Source: Bacillus testis
GTDB taxonomy: Bacteria > Bacillota > Bacilli > Bacillales > DSM-1321
NCBI RefSeq assembly: GCF_001243895.1
Contig: NZ_LN851186.1
Span: 995,632 to 1,059,631, forward strand
DNA: 64,000 nt
Reading direction: 5' to 3'
Shown: positions 44,818 to 53,877 of the stretch, one piece after another
Layout of the letters: each line of letters begins with the position of its first letter
Numbering within the stretch: position 1 is the stretch's first letter
Made by a program: the position numbers and the translations under genes
The notes under the pieces: model-generated
Seen by the model: the letters and a program-made list of their open reading frames with translations, nothing else
Database searches by the model: none
Told to the model about the DNA's origin: nothing

Positions 44818-45768
44818 TTAATGGATATCACTCTTTTTGAAATTGCCGCCTTTTACTTCGGCTACGTCATAAACGGTTACGAAAGCATGAGGATCGATTT
44901 CATTGATGATTTCTTTTATTTTGCTTTCTTCCAAACGGTTGATGACACATGTGATTTCAATGAATTTCTCATGTGAATATCCTCCATACGCTTCTTTATA
45001 TGTGGCGCTCCGTCCCAGCCGGTCTCTGATCGTCTCAACCATCTCTTCCGGCTGTTGCGTAATGATTTTAAACGTTTTAGAACCGCTTAAACCTTCTTCA
45101 ACAATGTGGATTACTTTAGAAGCGATAAAATAAGCAATCGCAGAGAGGATGGCTCCCTGAAGGCCAAATACAGTAGAGACTATGATAAAGACGAACATAT
45201 TTAAGAAGAGAATTAAATCACTTGTTCCAAAGGGCAGCTTTTTAGAAAGCAGGACTGCCAGCATATCAATGCCATCCAACGCACCGCCATTACGAAGCGC
45301 AAGACCCATCCCAAAACCGATAATAATACCGCCGACTACCGTGATCAACAATGTGTCTCCATGGATAATTGTCGGTACCGGATGCATTACAATTGTGCCA
45401 ATAGCCAAAGAAACGATGCCGACGATCGAGTATATAGCGAAGCTTTTACCAATTTGCTTATATCCCAGCCAAACAAACGGAATATTAATGACAGCAATTA
45501 GAAGCCCCAAGGGAAATCCAAAGAGTTGCGAGCCGACAATGCTTAGGCCTGTTACTCCTCCATCCGATACACTGTTAGGGATCAATACTGCTTCCAGTCC
45601 GTAGCTAGTAATAAAGGCCCCGATGATAATTAATAAAACTCGCGAAATAATTTTCCATTTATTCCTTTTACGTTTATTGATCGTTTTTGCTTTCATCTTA
45701 TTCAAACCGTTATCCCCTTTTAATTCATTTCTTTTTTTGTTTCTCTCTTCCTTAGAAGGAGTATTCAT
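44818..45768 (-). CDS. YitT family membrane protein, paralogue 2
   Basis: Up to 316 residues. The same order as paralogue 1: a very basic N-terminus, YitT membrane domain (GLEAVLIPNSVSDGGVTGLS, LALRNGGALDGIDMLAVLLS) and a DUF2179 tail (TCVINRLEESKIKEIINEID). The start is uncertain: ATG 45768 has only a distant AAGGAAGG, whereas an in-frame TTG at the LNKMKAK segment lies eight bases after AAAGGGG and would give about 294 residues. Function unknown. Confidence 0.85.
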   Translation of the reverse strand: MNTPSKEERNKKRNELKGDNGLNKMKAKTINKRKRNKWKIISRVLLIIIGAFITSYGLEAVLIPNSVSDGGVTGLSIVGSQLFGFPLGLLIAVINIPFVWLGYKQIGKSFAIYSIVGIVSLAIGTIVMHPVPTIIHGDTLLITVVGGIIIGFGMGLALRNGGALDGIDMLAVLLSKKLPFGTSDLILFLNMFVFIIVSTVFGLQGAILSAIAYFIASKVIHIVEEGLSGSKTFKIITQQPEEMVETIRDRLGRSATYKEAYGGYSHEKFIEITCVINRLEESKIKEIINEIDPHAFVTVYDVAEVKGGNFKKSDIH

Positions 45769-45848
45769 TTCGGCAAAGAATCCTTCCTTGCTTGCTGAAA
45801 ATTAAAATTATATAAATTTAGTATAACGATAAATAAAACATTTTTCTA

Positions 45849-45975
45849 ATAAAGTGATACGTTAATCGGTGGAGGGGGGGATCCTTCACTAATCATTCGT
45901 TTGAACCAAACTAAATTCGAATTTTTTTATATCTACGAGTCGAAGTTGGCGTTTTAGTGCCAGTTATAGCGAGAT
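45849..45975 (-). repeat. R1 repeat, near full-length, minus orientation
   Basis: On the minus strand: TATAACTGGCACTAAAACGC, AACTTCGACTCG, TTGGTTCAAACGAATGATTA, the hairpin remnant CCCCCTCCACCGATTAA and the tail GTATCACTTTATTAG. Confidence 0.65.
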
Positions 45976-45985
45976 TTGTACAAAA

Positions 45986-46012
45986 CAAAAAAGCAGCCGG
46001 GCTGCTTTTTTG
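45986..46012 (-). terminator. Terminator downstream of the small peptide and HPr-like genes
   Basis: Perfect 12-bp stem CAAAAAAGCAGC / GCTGCTTTTTTG with a 3-base loop. Confidence 0.8.
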
Positions 46013-46125
46013 TAAAGGGCTGCCATATAGGGGCGAAAGAAGAGGAGAGAAATCAAGTGATAGTGATTCTCCAGGGAGTACGCTTACATGGTCATACATT
46101 TCTATAAAAATCATATAAATAATAT

Positions 46126-46194
46126 CTAAAAGATGAAATTAACGATCAATCCAATCACTACAATTGCGCCGATTATCATTAAAATGGTTCTCAT
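46126..46194 (-). CDS. Small hydrophobic membrane peptide (22 aa)
   Basis: ATG 46194 after AAAGGAGAGG. The peptide begins MRTILMIIGAIVVIGLIVNF, a single membrane helix. Strong SD, correct spacing and a downstream terminator at 45986 suggest real expression, possibly with the HPr-like gene upstream. No family recognised; it could be a small membrane protein or a type I toxin-like peptide, though no antisense RNA is evident. Confidence 0.55.
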   Translation of the reverse strand: MRTILMIIGAIVVIGLIVNFIF

Positions 46195-46235
46195 CGTTCA
46201 ACCTCTCCTTTCGCTTTGGAACTTTTACACTTCTG

Positions 46236-46556
46236 TTATTGTGCTACCATTTCCAGTGTAGAGTCTTTTTCCTCGATAGCTTTATTGTTTGTTGAAGATT
46301 GTTCAAACTGTGTTTTGAGTATTTCATTCATTTTTTCTGCTTTTTGTCCTTCTACAATCATTTTTACGGGTGCTTTTGCATCGACTGTTAAAGTGAAAGT
46401 CAATAATTTTGGGAGGGATGAGCTTGATACCATTCTGCGGTTTTGCACGAAGAATACTTCGCCGCCCCATTGTTTAATCTCACTGTATATTTCCATAAGT
46501 CTGCGGACGGGCACAGCGCTTTTAAGTGTTATATCAGATGCTACGATTGTTTTCAT
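46236..46556 (-). CDS. HPr-like fold protein lacking the phosphorylatable histidine
   Basis: A 106-residue protein starting MKTIVASDITLKSAVPVRRL after AAAGGGG (46563-46569). Residues 1-85 follow the HPr fold: strand, helix starting where HPr has GLHARPA, but here AVPVRRL with no His. There is a Ser cluster (MVSSSSLPKLLTF) where HPr has Ser46, and the final strand and helix PVKMIVEGQKAEKMNEILKT. The C-terminal 20 residues are polar. It cannot carry PTS phosphate on His15; a regulatory or scaffold role is possible. No PTS genes nearby. Confidence 0.65.
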   Translation of the reverse strand: MKTIVASDITLKSAVPVRRLMEIYSEIKQWGGEVFFVQNRRMVSSSSLPKLLTFTLTVDAKAPVKMIVEGQKAEKMNEILKTQFEQSSTNNKAIEEKDSTLEMVAQ

Positions 46557-46718
46557 TTTAATTACCCCTTTATTTGTGATAACTGATTTCGTTTGTTGTA
46601 CTAGAAATTTACCCACTTGCTGTTTTGCAAAACATCGGTTTCAATATTTAGGAAGAAAGGACCATGAATAAGGAAAAAAAGGGACGTTTGAGTATTTATT
46701 AGTTGATGTAAGAACTAG

Positions 46719-46747
46719 TTGACTTTATATTCTGATAAATGTAAAAT
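46719..46747 (+). promoter_or_regulatory. Promoter of the bmr leader
   Basis: TTGACT (46719-46724) and TAAAAT (46742-46747) with a 17-base spacer, 30 bases before the leader ORF. Confidence 0.65.
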
Positions 46748-46777
46748 ATTTGAAAAGACTGAAAGGGGCTGAAGGAC

Positions 46778-46846
46778 ATGATTAATAAACTCAAACGTTT
46801 ATCTATTCAATTAAATAATGACCGGCAGCCTGCTGTAGTAAATTGA
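46778..46846 (+). CDS. BmrB-like leader peptide (22 aa)
   Basis: ATG 46778 follows an AAAGGGG / GAAGGA purine region. The peptide begins MINKLKRLSIQLNNDRQPA and ends VVN. It is followed by two hairpins and a terminator, then bmrC. In B. subtilis a small ORF (bmrB) at this place controls bmrCD by ribosome-mediated attenuation in response to translation inhibitors. The position is the same here; similarity of the peptides was not checked. Confidence 0.6.
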   Translation: MINKLKRLSIQLNNDRQPAVVN

Positions 46847-46876
46847 AAGGCCTTTTGGACGAATAAAGGACTGAAT

Positions 46877-46904
46877 GCTGTGCTGCTTAATCCGCAGCAT
46901 GTGC
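46877..46904 (+). promoter_or_regulatory. Upstream hairpin of the bmr attenuator
   Basis: TGCTGC / GCAGCA core within the arms GCTGTGCTGC and GCAGCATGTGC, between leader ORF and terminator. It is a candidate for the antitermination or pausing element. Confidence 0.5.
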
Positions 46905-46922
46905 TTTTATACAATTGTTAAA

Positions 46923-46952
46923 AGTTCCTATGCTATGGTAGGGGCTTTTTTT
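46923..46952 (+). terminator. Attenuator terminator upstream of bmrC
   Basis: AGTTCCTA / TAGGGGCT (two G-U pairs) with an 8-base loop and seven T residues, 66 bases before the bmrC ATG. Confidence 0.75.
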
Positions 46953-47017
46953 GTTGTCCTACGGAAGGGGGAGTGGTGAAACGAGGCGAGAAAACAGTCG
47001 GAATAGGGGTGTTCGGA

Positions 47018-48772
47018 ATGTTTGATGTTTATGGAAAGTTGGCTTGGTTTTTTAAAGAAAATTGGAAAAGGTATGCCAGCGCTATTTTGCTTTTGTGCAT
47101 GGTAAACCTATTGGATATGGTCCCTCCAAAGCTAGTCGGAATGACCATTGACGGCATCCACCAGCAAGAACTCGATGCCAAAACAATCGCTATTTATATT
47201 GCCCTCTTGGCCGGAATTGCTGTAAGTGTCTACATCATGGGGTATTATTGGCAGCACAATCTGTACGGCGGAGCGTTCTTATTGGAAAGGAAAATACGTT
47301 TCAGCTTTATGGATCATTTATTGAAAATGACGCCGGCTTTTTATGAAAAGAACAGGACCGGCGACCTGATGGCCAGGGCTACAAATGATGTGAAAGCCAT
47401 TCAATTAACTGCCGGCTTTGGGATTTTATCTTTTACGGACAGTATTATGTTCACAGGGACCATCCTTTGTATGATGGGTTTTACAATTTCGTGGAAATTG
47501 ACGCTTTTATCTATTATTCCTCTACCGTTAATGGCGTTCTTAATGCAAGTATACGGTAAAAAACTACATACCCATTTTACAGCTGCACAGGATTCTTTCG
47601 GTAAATTGAATGATTCTGTCCTCGAGTCGGTGGCCGGGGTCCGTGTTATTCGGGCTTATGTCAGAGAAAGACAAAGTGAGCGCGAGTTCGCAGAGATGGC
47701 GGAAGATGTATTTCAGAAAGATCTCCGTGTAACCCGGATTGATGCTTTGTTTGATCCAACTATCAATATTCTGGTTGGCATTTCTTATTTAATAGGCTTA
47801 GGCTATGGGGCAAAAATGGTCTTCCACCAACAAATCACGCTCGGCGATCTGGTTTCATTTAATGTCTATCTAGGGATGCTGATCTGGCCGATGTTCGCAA
47901 TCGGGGAACTCATTAATATCATGCAGCGGGGTAACGCATCACTTGACCGTGTGGGAAAAACCCTGCGGTACAAAGCGGATGTAAGTGATCCAGAGGGGGA
48001 AGCAGTCTATGTTCCGCAACCGGAGGATATCCATTTCCAACAGGTAGGATTCCAATACCCGTCCTCTTCCATGGTGAACCTTGATGGGGTCAATATCCAT
48101 CTGAAGCGCGGTGAAACTTTGGGGCTTGTCGGAAAGACAGGTAGCGGAAAGACAACTTTCATTCGCCAATTACTGAGGGAGTATCCTCTCGGCCAAGGGG
48201 TTATTTCCATTTCAGGCCGCCGCTTGGAGGATCTGAAGCTGGAGAATATCCGCGCCTGGCTTGGGTACGTGCCGCAGGATCCGTTCTTATTTTCTAAAAG
48301 TATTCACGATAATATTACTTTCGGTAAAACGGATGCTACTGAAGAAGAGCTGAAGAGAGCGATTGCTCTTGCAGATTTTCGGAAGGATCTTGATATGCTG
48401 CCGGAAGGGCTGGAAACAATGGTCGGCGAAAAGGGAGTTGCACTCTCAGGCGGCCAAAAACAACGTATATCGATTGCGCGCGCATTGATTAAGGATCCTG
48501 AATTGTTGCTGCTGGATGATTCATTGTCTGCAGTCGATGCCAAAACGGAGAAAAACATTATTAAGAACATCCAGCGGGAAAGATTCGGAAAAACGACTAT
48601 TATCGCAACCCACAGGATGTCGGCGGTGAAACACGCGAACATCATCGCAGTCATTGATGACGGAAGGATTGTCCAGGCTGGCTCCCATGATGAACTATAT
48701 AAGCTAGGCGGCTGGTATAGGGAACAATACGACCGTCAGCAAATCGAAGAGGAAATGGAGGGAGGAGGATGA
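47018..48772 (+). CDS. bmrC: Heterodimeric multidrug ABC transporter subunit BmrC (YheI)
   Basis: 584 residues: six membrane segments (1-310) then an ATPase domain. Walker A is GLVGKTGSGKTTF and the signature is ALSGGQKQRISIARAL. Walker B ends LLLLDDSLSAVD, with Asp in place of the catalytic Glu, so this is the degenerate half, as expected for BmrC. It pairs with BmrD to export drugs such as Hoechst 33342 or doxorubicin and is induced by ribosome-targeting antibiotics in B. subtilis. ATG 47018 (MFDVYGKLAWFF) follows AATAGGGGTG and gives the expected family length; a longer frame from GTG 46973 is possible. Its stop overlaps bmrD. Confidence 0.92.
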   Translation: MFDVYGKLAWFFKENWKRYASAILLLCMVNLLDMVPPKLVGMTIDGIHQQELDAKTIAIYIALLAGIAVSVYIMGYYWQHNLYGGAFLLERKIRFSFMDHLLKMTPAFYEKNRTGDLMARATNDVKAIQLTAGFGILSFTDSIMFTGTILCMMGFTISWKLTLLSIIPLPLMAFLMQVYGKKLHTHFTAAQDSFGKLNDSVLESVAGVRVIRAYVRERQSEREFAEMAEDVFQKDLRVTRIDALFDPTINILVGISYLIGLGYGAKMVFHQQITLGDLVSFNVYLGMLIWPMFAIGELINIMQRGNASLDRVGKTLRYKADVSDPEGEAVYVPQPEDIHFQQVGFQYPSSSMVNLDGVNIHLKRGETLGLVGKTGSGKTTFIRQLLREYPLGQGVISISGRRLEDLKLENIRAWLGYVPQDPFLFSKSIHDNITFGKTDATEEELKRAIALADFRKDLDMLPEGLETMVGEKGVALSGGQKQRISIARALIKDPELLLLDDSLSAVDAKTEKNIIKNIQRERFGKTTIIATHRMSAVKHANIIAVIDDGRIVQAGSHDELYKLGGWYREQYDRQQIEEEMEGGG

Positions 48773-50784
48773 GTACAGGTAAACGTTTGATCCGCTATAC
48801 TCTCCATTATAAAAAAATGATTGGTTTGGCTTTAGCTTTACTGACCCTCGCCGTTATCGGGGATCTTGCCGGCCCAGTGGTCGCCAAAACGATTATCGAT
48901 AAGCATATTTTAGGTATTCAATCGTATTGGTATGAAACGACGGAAGGGAAGGACAGTGTTCCATATGACGGGACATTCATTAAAAGAGAAGCTTATTTTA
49001 AGCCGGATGAAGAAAGAGGAAAGAAAGCGACGATTGTACAAGAGGGCTTGGATTTCTTTTATGTGGAAGGGACTGTCCCATTGGATGTAAAGAAAAAATG
49101 GAATGGCAATCAAGTGACATTTATCCTTGATGGCAAGAAACAAACAGCCACGGCCGTCCCTTTGCCCAAAAAGCAAGTACTTGCTTTTTATGGCCCTGAA
49201 GTATCCCGCATCATGAAGCTGATCGCTTTTTATTTTGGTATTTTAGTTTTATCGACAATTTTTCAATACGGCCAGAATTACTATCTGCAGAAATCGGCGA
49301 ACAGAATTATTCAACGTATGAGAAATGAGTTGTTTACTACCTTATCGCGTTTGCCGATCCGTTTTTTTGATAATTTGCCGGCCGGCAAAATTGTTTCGCG
49401 TATCACCAATGATACAGAAGCAATCAAAGAGCTGTACATGAATGTCTTGAGCAATTTTTTCTTGAGCTCGGTCTATATCATCGGCATCTATATCGCTTTA
49501 TTCCTTCTTAATATGAAGCTGGCACTGTTATGTTTAATCCTTTTGCCGATTCTAGTGGCCTGGACGCTTGTCTACCGGACATATGGTTCCCGATTCAATA
49601 AAGTCATCAGAGCACGAATCAGCGATCTGAATGGCATGATAAATGAGTCCATTCAAGGGATGAATATCATTCAGGCATTTGGCCGCGAAGAGGAGACAAA
49701 AGAGTCATTTGAAAAATTGAATGAAGAGCATTTTACCTTCCAGAATAAAATGATGCGATTGAATTCGTTTACCTCGCATAATTTGGTGACGCTTTTACGC
49801 AATCTGGCATTCGTTGCGTTTATTGCCTATTTCGGCCATATTTCTCTGGATGGAACGGGCATTTTGTCTATGGGGATGTTGTATGCCTATGTGGATTATC
49901 TAAACAGGCTTTTTCAGCCAATCCAGAGCATTGTCAATCAATTTGCGAATCTTGAACAGGCATTGGTTGCCGGAGAGCGAGTTTTCGAATTGCTGGATGA
50001 GAAAGGAACAGACGTCAGTGAAACGCATATAGAACGGTATAAGGGAGATGTTTCTTTTGAACATGTGTGGTTCGGTTATAAGGATGATGACTATGTGCTG
50101 AAAGACATTACTTTTTCAGCCAAACAAGGAGAAACCATTGCCTTTGTTGGACATACTGGTTCAGGCAAGAGCTCAATCATGAATTTGCTTTTCAGATACT
50201 ACGATCCGCAAAAGGGTAAGATTACCATCGATGGCAAGGATGTCACGATGCTTCCCCAACAAGCAATAAGGGAACATATGGGCATCGTCCTTCAAGATCC
50301 CTATTTATTTACTGGCACAATTGCATCTAATGTGAGCTTAAATGAAGAGAAGATAACTAGGGAAATGGTGAAGGATGCATTAAGCAAGGTTGGCGCAGAA
50401 CAAGTTTTACTGCAGGTGGAAGGTGGAATTGACGCACCGGTCATTGAAAAAGGAAGTACGCTTTCATCCGGCCAGCGCCAATTGATCTCATTTGCCCGGG
50501 CATTGGCCTTTAAACCCGCTATTCTTATATTGGACGAAGCAACCTCTAATATTGATACGGAAACAGAGTTCTTGATTCAGCAGGCGCTCGAAGTATTGAA
50601 GAAAGGGCGTACTACGTTTATAATTGCCCATCGTCTCTCCACCATTAAAAATGCCGATTGTATTCTTGTACTGGATAAAGGTCGAATCGTGGAACAAGGC
50701 AACCATGAAGAACTAATACAGCTGAAAGGAAAATATTATAGTATGTATAAGATGCAGGTAGGGGGCATTGAATTGGCTATGTAG
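48769..50784 (+). CDS. bmrD: Heterodimeric multidrug ABC transporter subunit BmrD (YheH)
   Basis: 671 residues. Between TM1 and TM2 there is a large extra domain of about 100 residues (starting IQSYWYETTEGKDSVPYDG), typical of BmrD and placed outside the cell. The ATPase domain has GHTGSGKSSIMNLLF, STLSSGQRQLISFARAL and Walker B with catalytic Glu (ILILDEATSNID), so this is the active site partner. The ATG overlaps the bmrC stop (ATGA) and follows GGAGGAGG, indicating coupled translation in one operon. Confidence 0.94.
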   Translation: MSTGKRLIRYTLHYKKMIGLALALLTLAVIGDLAGPVVAKTIIDKHILGIQSYWYETTEGKDSVPYDGTFIKREAYFKPDEERGKKATIVQEGLDFFYVEGTVPLDVKKKWNGNQVTFILDGKKQTATAVPLPKKQVLAFYGPEVSRIMKLIAFYFGILVLSTIFQYGQNYYLQKSANRIIQRMRNELFTTLSRLPIRFFDNLPAGKIVSRITNDTEAIKELYMNVLSNFFLSSVYIIGIYIALFLLNMKLALLCLILLPILVAWTLVYRTYGSRFNKVIRARISDLNGMINESIQGMNIIQAFGREEETKESFEKLNEEHFTFQNKMMRLNSFTSHNLVTLLRNLAFVAFIAYFGHISLDGTGILSMGMLYAYVDYLNRLFQPIQSIVNQFANLEQALVAGERVFELLDEKGTDVSETHIERYKGDVSFEHVWFGYKDDDYVLKDITFSAKQGETIAFVGHTGSGKSSIMNLLFRYYDPQKGKITIDGKDVTMLPQQAIREHMGIVLQDPYLFTGTIASNVSLNEEKITREMVKDALSKVGAEQVLLQVEGGIDAPVIEKGSTLSSGQRQLISFARALAFKPAILILDEATSNIDTETEFLIQQALEVLKKGRTTFIIAHRLSTIKNADCILVLDKGRIVEQGNHEELIQLKGKYYSMYKMQVGGIELAM

Positions 50785-50825
50785 ATTCCCTGTTCAAACA
50801 TTGTTCATGAGGATGACACTGAATG

Positions 50826-50852
50826 TTTCCTTTTATTTCCTGAAAAGGAATA
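50826..50852 (+). terminator. Possible terminator of bmrCD
   Basis: TTCCTTTT / AAAAGGAA with an 8-base loop; T-tract weak (TATTATT). Confidence 0.5.
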
Positions 50853-50903
50853 TTATTCGTGTTATCTTAACAATAGGATGAGTGGAAGAATGGGGTGGTA
50901 GAT

Positions 50904-50993
50904 ATGGAATTGTTATCGGTTACACTGGCGATTGCCAGTATCATTACAATTGGATTTTTCATGGGATATGCACTTTTGACCAAACCTTCTTAA
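50904..50993 (+). CDS. Small membrane protein (29 aa)
   Basis: ATG 50904 after GGGGTGG. The peptide MELLSVTLAIASIITIGFFM continues GYALLTKPS: one membrane helix with a short polar tail. It lies between bmrD and fumC on the same strand. No family recognised; I could not tell whether it belongs to the transporter or stands alone. Confidence 0.5.
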   Translation: MELLSVTLAIASIITIGFFMGYALLTKPS

Positions 50994-51184
50994 ATAGCAA
51001 GATAAAATCAGCCTTTCATTTAGATGAGAGGTTGTTTTTTTGTTGGTGTCAGGAAAATATTCCTCAAGTCATTATTTTCTGACTTATTTGTCTTTTTATG
51101 TGTAAAGCAACCTTGCAGTGTGGTATATATGCAAGGAGAGACCTAATTTGGCGCGTGCACGGAATGAAGGAGGATGAGCAGTTA

Positions 51185-52555
51185 ATGCGAATAGAAAAAG
51201 ATTCAATGGGAGAAATTCAGGTGCCAAGCGATAAATATTGGGGGGCACAGACTGAACGGAGCAGGCGGAATTTTCATATTGGCGAAGAAAAGATGCCGAA
51301 AGAATTAATTGTCGCTTATGCACGGCTTAAGAAAAGTGCCGCGCTTGCTAACGCTTCGCTGGGAATGCTTTCTGCCGACAAGTCAGAAGCTATTCAAAAA
51401 GTATGCGATGATATTATTCAAGGAAAATTGGATGACCATTTTCCATTGGCTGTTTGGCAGACAGGGAGCGGCACACAAACAAATATGAATGTGAATGAAG
51501 TTATCGCATTCAAGGGAAATCAATATTTGGCCCTGCTTCAAAAGGAAGAGGCTCTGCATCCGAATGACGATGTGAATAAAGGCCAAAGTTCCAATGATTC
51601 TTTCCCTTCAGCGATGCATATAGCAGCCTATTGTGCCATTCAGGAACAGCTGGTACCTGTCTTGGATGATATGGCGAAGGTGTTGCAGGATAAAGAGGAT
51701 CAATACCAGCGAATTGTGAAGATTGGACGGACCCACTTGCAGGATGCCACACCTCTAACGCTAGGACAGGAAATCAGCGGCTGGAGAACAATGGTCGAAC
51801 AAAGCAAACATATGATTATCCAAAGTGCCGCATCTTTATTGCAGCTGGCGATAGGAGGAACGGCCGTAGGCACCGGTTTAAATGCCCATCAGAATTTTGG
51901 CCCGAAGACGGCACAATATCTGGAAGAGGAAATGGGTTATCCGTTTGAAAGCGCTGCGAATAAATTCCATGCACTAACTAGTCATGATGCGCTCGTTTAT
52001 GTGCATGGCGCCTTAAAAGCCCTTGCTGCCAATAGTATGAAAATAGCTAATGATGTACGTTGGTTGGCAAGCGGTCCACGCTGCGGAATTGGTGAATTGG
52101 AAATCCCGGCAAATGAACCGGGTAGCAGCATCATGCCAGGGAAGGTGAATCCCACACAATGCGAAGCCGTCACCATGATTGCCGCTCAGGTGATGGGCAA
52201 TGATACGACGATTGGAATAGCGGCGAGCCAGGGAAATTTTCAACTGAATGTGTTTAAACCGGTTATTATCTATAATTTTATTCAATCAGTTCGCTTATTG
52301 AGTGATGGATTGCGTTCCTTTACGGATAATTGTTTGGCTGGGTTGATTGCGAAGGAAGAGAAAATTGACGAATATCTTCATCATTCGCTTATGCTAGTTA
52401 CCGCTTTTAACCCACATATAGGCTATGAAAAATCGGCTGAAATTGCCAAGTTGGCATACAAAGAAAACTTGACGTTGAAGGAAGCAGCCCTAAAGTTGCA
52501 GTATGTCAGCGAAGAAGAGTTCGATCAAATAATGGATCCGCACGCCATGGTGTGA
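51185..52555 (+). CDS. fumC: Class II fumarate hydratase
   Basis: 456 residues of the aspartase/fumarase superfamily. Signatures: [14 protein letters not shown] near the N-terminus, [16 protein letters not shown] (about 93-108), [17 protein letters not shown] (about 181-197, with the catalytic-site His) and the flexible SS-loop [17 protein letters not shown] (about 314-330). It interconverts fumarate and L-malate in the TCA cycle. ATG 51185 gives [14 protein letters not shown], aligned with the usual fumarase start, with AGGAGG 11 bases upstream. Confidence 0.95.
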   Translation: MRIEKDSMGEIQVPSDKYWGAQTERSRRNFHIGEEKMPKELIVAYARLKKSAALANASLGMLSADKSEAIQKVCDDIIQGKLDDHFPLAVWQTGSGTQTNMNVNEVIAFKGNQYLALLQKEEALHPNDDVNKGQSSNDSFPSAMHIAAYCAIQEQLVPVLDDMAKVLQDKEDQYQRIVKIGRTHLQDATPLTLGQEISGWRTMVEQSKHMIIQSAASLLQLAIGGTAVGTGLNAHQNFGPKTAQYLEEEMGYPFESAANKFHALTSHDALVYVHGALKALAANSMKIANDVRWLASGPRCGIGELEIPANEPGSSIMPGKVNPTQCEAVTMIAAQVMGNDTTIGIAASQGNFQLNVFKPVIIYNFIQSVRLLSDGLRSFTDNCLAGLIAKEEKIDEYLHHSLMLVTAFNPHIGYEKSAEIAKLAYKENLTLKEAALKLQYVSEEEFDQIMDPHAMV

Positions 52556-52575
52556 ACCGAAGGACAGAAATAGAG

Positions 52576-52616
52576 AACAGCTCCAAGCCATCTAGAGGTT
52601 TGGAGCTGTTTTTTTG
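52576..52616 (+). terminator. Terminator of fumC
   Basis: Perfect 11-bp stem AACAGCTCCAA / TTGGAGCTGTT with a T-run. Confidence 0.92.
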
Positions 52617-52684
52617 GTTAAGAATATCATTCTGTAAGGGACGCTGATTACCCATTTCAAAAGGTGATTAGAGATACATACATA

Positions 52685-52762
52685 TAAGCGGGAAATCGAG
52701 CGCTAGAAATGAATGGACGGTGAAGAATGAACACCCACCGGCCAAAGTTTCACCTTATCGGG
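52685..52762 (+). repeat. R1 repeat, 3' part, overlapping the SASP 3' end
   Basis: AAATCGAGCGCTAGAAATGA, then GGACGGTGAAGAATGAACAC with CCACCGGCC, and the tail AAAGTTTCACCTTATCGGG. The tail reaches the stop codon of the convergent SASP gene. Confidence 0.6.
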
Positions 52763-52970
52763 ATGTACCGCCTAATTGTTGTTCTGCCATTTGGACCAAT
52801 CGTTTCGTAATTTCTCCACCGACGGAACCGTTAGCGCGTGCAGTTGTATCTGGTCCAAGGTTTACGCCGAATTCAGAAGAAATTTCGTATTTCATTTGGT
52901 CTAGGGCAGCTTGTGCTCCTGCAACGAGTAGCTCATTAGATGATGAATTTCCTGATGATTGGTTTGCCAT
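52755..52970 (-). CDS. Alpha/beta-type small acid-soluble spore protein (SASP)
   Basis: A 71-residue DNA-binding spore core protein. The GPR protease site is [13 protein letters not shown] (residues about 30-42) and the second conserved block is [20 protein letters not shown] (about 47-66). ATG 52970 ([16 protein letters not shown]) follows AAGAGGATC. It saturates spore DNA, protects it from UV and heat, and is degraded on germination. It should be expressed in the forespore from a SigG promoter, which I could not define confidently. Confidence 0.95.
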   Translation of the reverse strand: MANQSSGNSSSNELLVAGAQAALDQMKYEISSEFGVNLGPDTTARANGSVGGEITKRLVQMAEQQLGGTSR

Positions 52971-53272
52971 TTCAGATCCTCTTTTCTTTGTTTTTTTATT
53001 TTGTATTGTTGATTGGGACATACATGACTATGTAATGATTCCTGTTTCAACAAAAGGATGGTTGGGTTATCTGGAGTTGCACCAGCGGATGGAGAGAATC
53101 CTGAGGATTCTCCCAAGTCCTCTACTCGGCTTAACCCATTGATGTAAGTTGTTATAGATAGTATGAAATGAAAGATCGGGTATTATTTTGGTAATTGTTG
53201 GCCTGAATGGCACGCCTGACATTCATGGAAAATAAAAAGGCTACCAGCAATACAAATAAAAGAATTGAATGC

Positions 53273-53406
53273 TTGATCCCATTTTAAGGCTCTAAGACAG
53301 TGAAGGCGAAGAGATATAGTGGGGTCTGATCGCTAGTAAGAATCTCAACTACTAATCGGTGGGAGATGAATGAAATCGACCATTGATTCAAGTTTCACTT
53401 TATAGA
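53273..53406 (+). repeat. R1 repeat, near full-length copy
   Basis: ATCCCATTTTAAGGCTCTAA, GGGGTCTGATCGCTAGTAAG, the hairpin with CTAATCGGTGGGAGATGAA, ACCATTGATTCAAG and the tail TTTCACTTTATAG. It ends right at the SD of the next small gene. Confidence 0.65.
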
Positions 53407-53423
53407 AAAGGTTGGATGCCAAG

Positions 53424-53660
53424 ATGATATGTCCTTTATGCAATGGATTTCAAAATGTCGATGTCAAATGCCAACGATGCCAAACATTACTTACTGATTC
53501 CGGAAAGGTTACGGATTTTTTTGGACCTTACAGCGCCTATGAAGAATATGAGACATTGGGGAGGATTGAAGATGATGAAGCAATGGAAGAGAACTGCATT
53601 CATTGTTTTTTTTGTCCGGCATGCGGAAACCTCCAACAAGTGACTATTTTTAAAGGATAG
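53424..53660 (+). CDS. Small four-CxxC zinc-ribbon protein (78 aa)
   Basis: Four CxxC pairs, CPLC, CQRC, CIHC and CPAC, are spread over 78 residues, enough for two zinc ribbons, with an acidic middle (EEYETLGRIEDDEAMEEN). ATG 53424 (MICPLCNGF) or TTG 53412 (MDAK) may be the start; AAAAGG lies upstream. No named family recognised. Likely a soluble zinc-binding protein. Confidence 0.7.
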   Translation: MICPLCNGFQNVDVKCQRCQTLLTDSGKVTDFFGPYSAYEEYETLGRIEDDEAMEENCIHCFFCPACGNLQQVTIFKG

Positions 53661-53732
53661 TTGTTTTGTCGATTGACCCGGCGAGAATGATGTCGATTAC
53701 AATTTGTTGACAACCTATTATGCACAAGTTAG

Positions 53733-53738
53733 TATAAT
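53733..53738 (+). promoter_or_regulatory. Possible promoter of a short transcript
   Basis: TATAAT at 53733; a TTGACA at 53707 is 20 bases upstream of it, longer than optimal. The transcript would end at the terminator at 54022. Confidence 0.4.
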
Positions 53739-53877
53739 GTTATTGGAAAAAGAGAGACTATTCTCGTTTTTCGTGCATTTTGCTAATAAGTATATGGTGT
53801 AAACAACTTGGACAGAATGCCGCTGAACTTGCGATGGACAAGACTAAATCTACAGAAAGTTGGAGAGTTTCTCCGTT

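Noticed and set aside
46216-46671. Plus-strand ORF of 151 codons opposite the HPr-like gene
   Set aside because: It lacks an SD and a recognisable domain and is the complement of the better supported minus-strand gene.
52971-53080. SigG promoter of the SASP gene
   Set aside because: TGAAAC and CATGTA-like boxes can be found but spacing and match are too loose to call.
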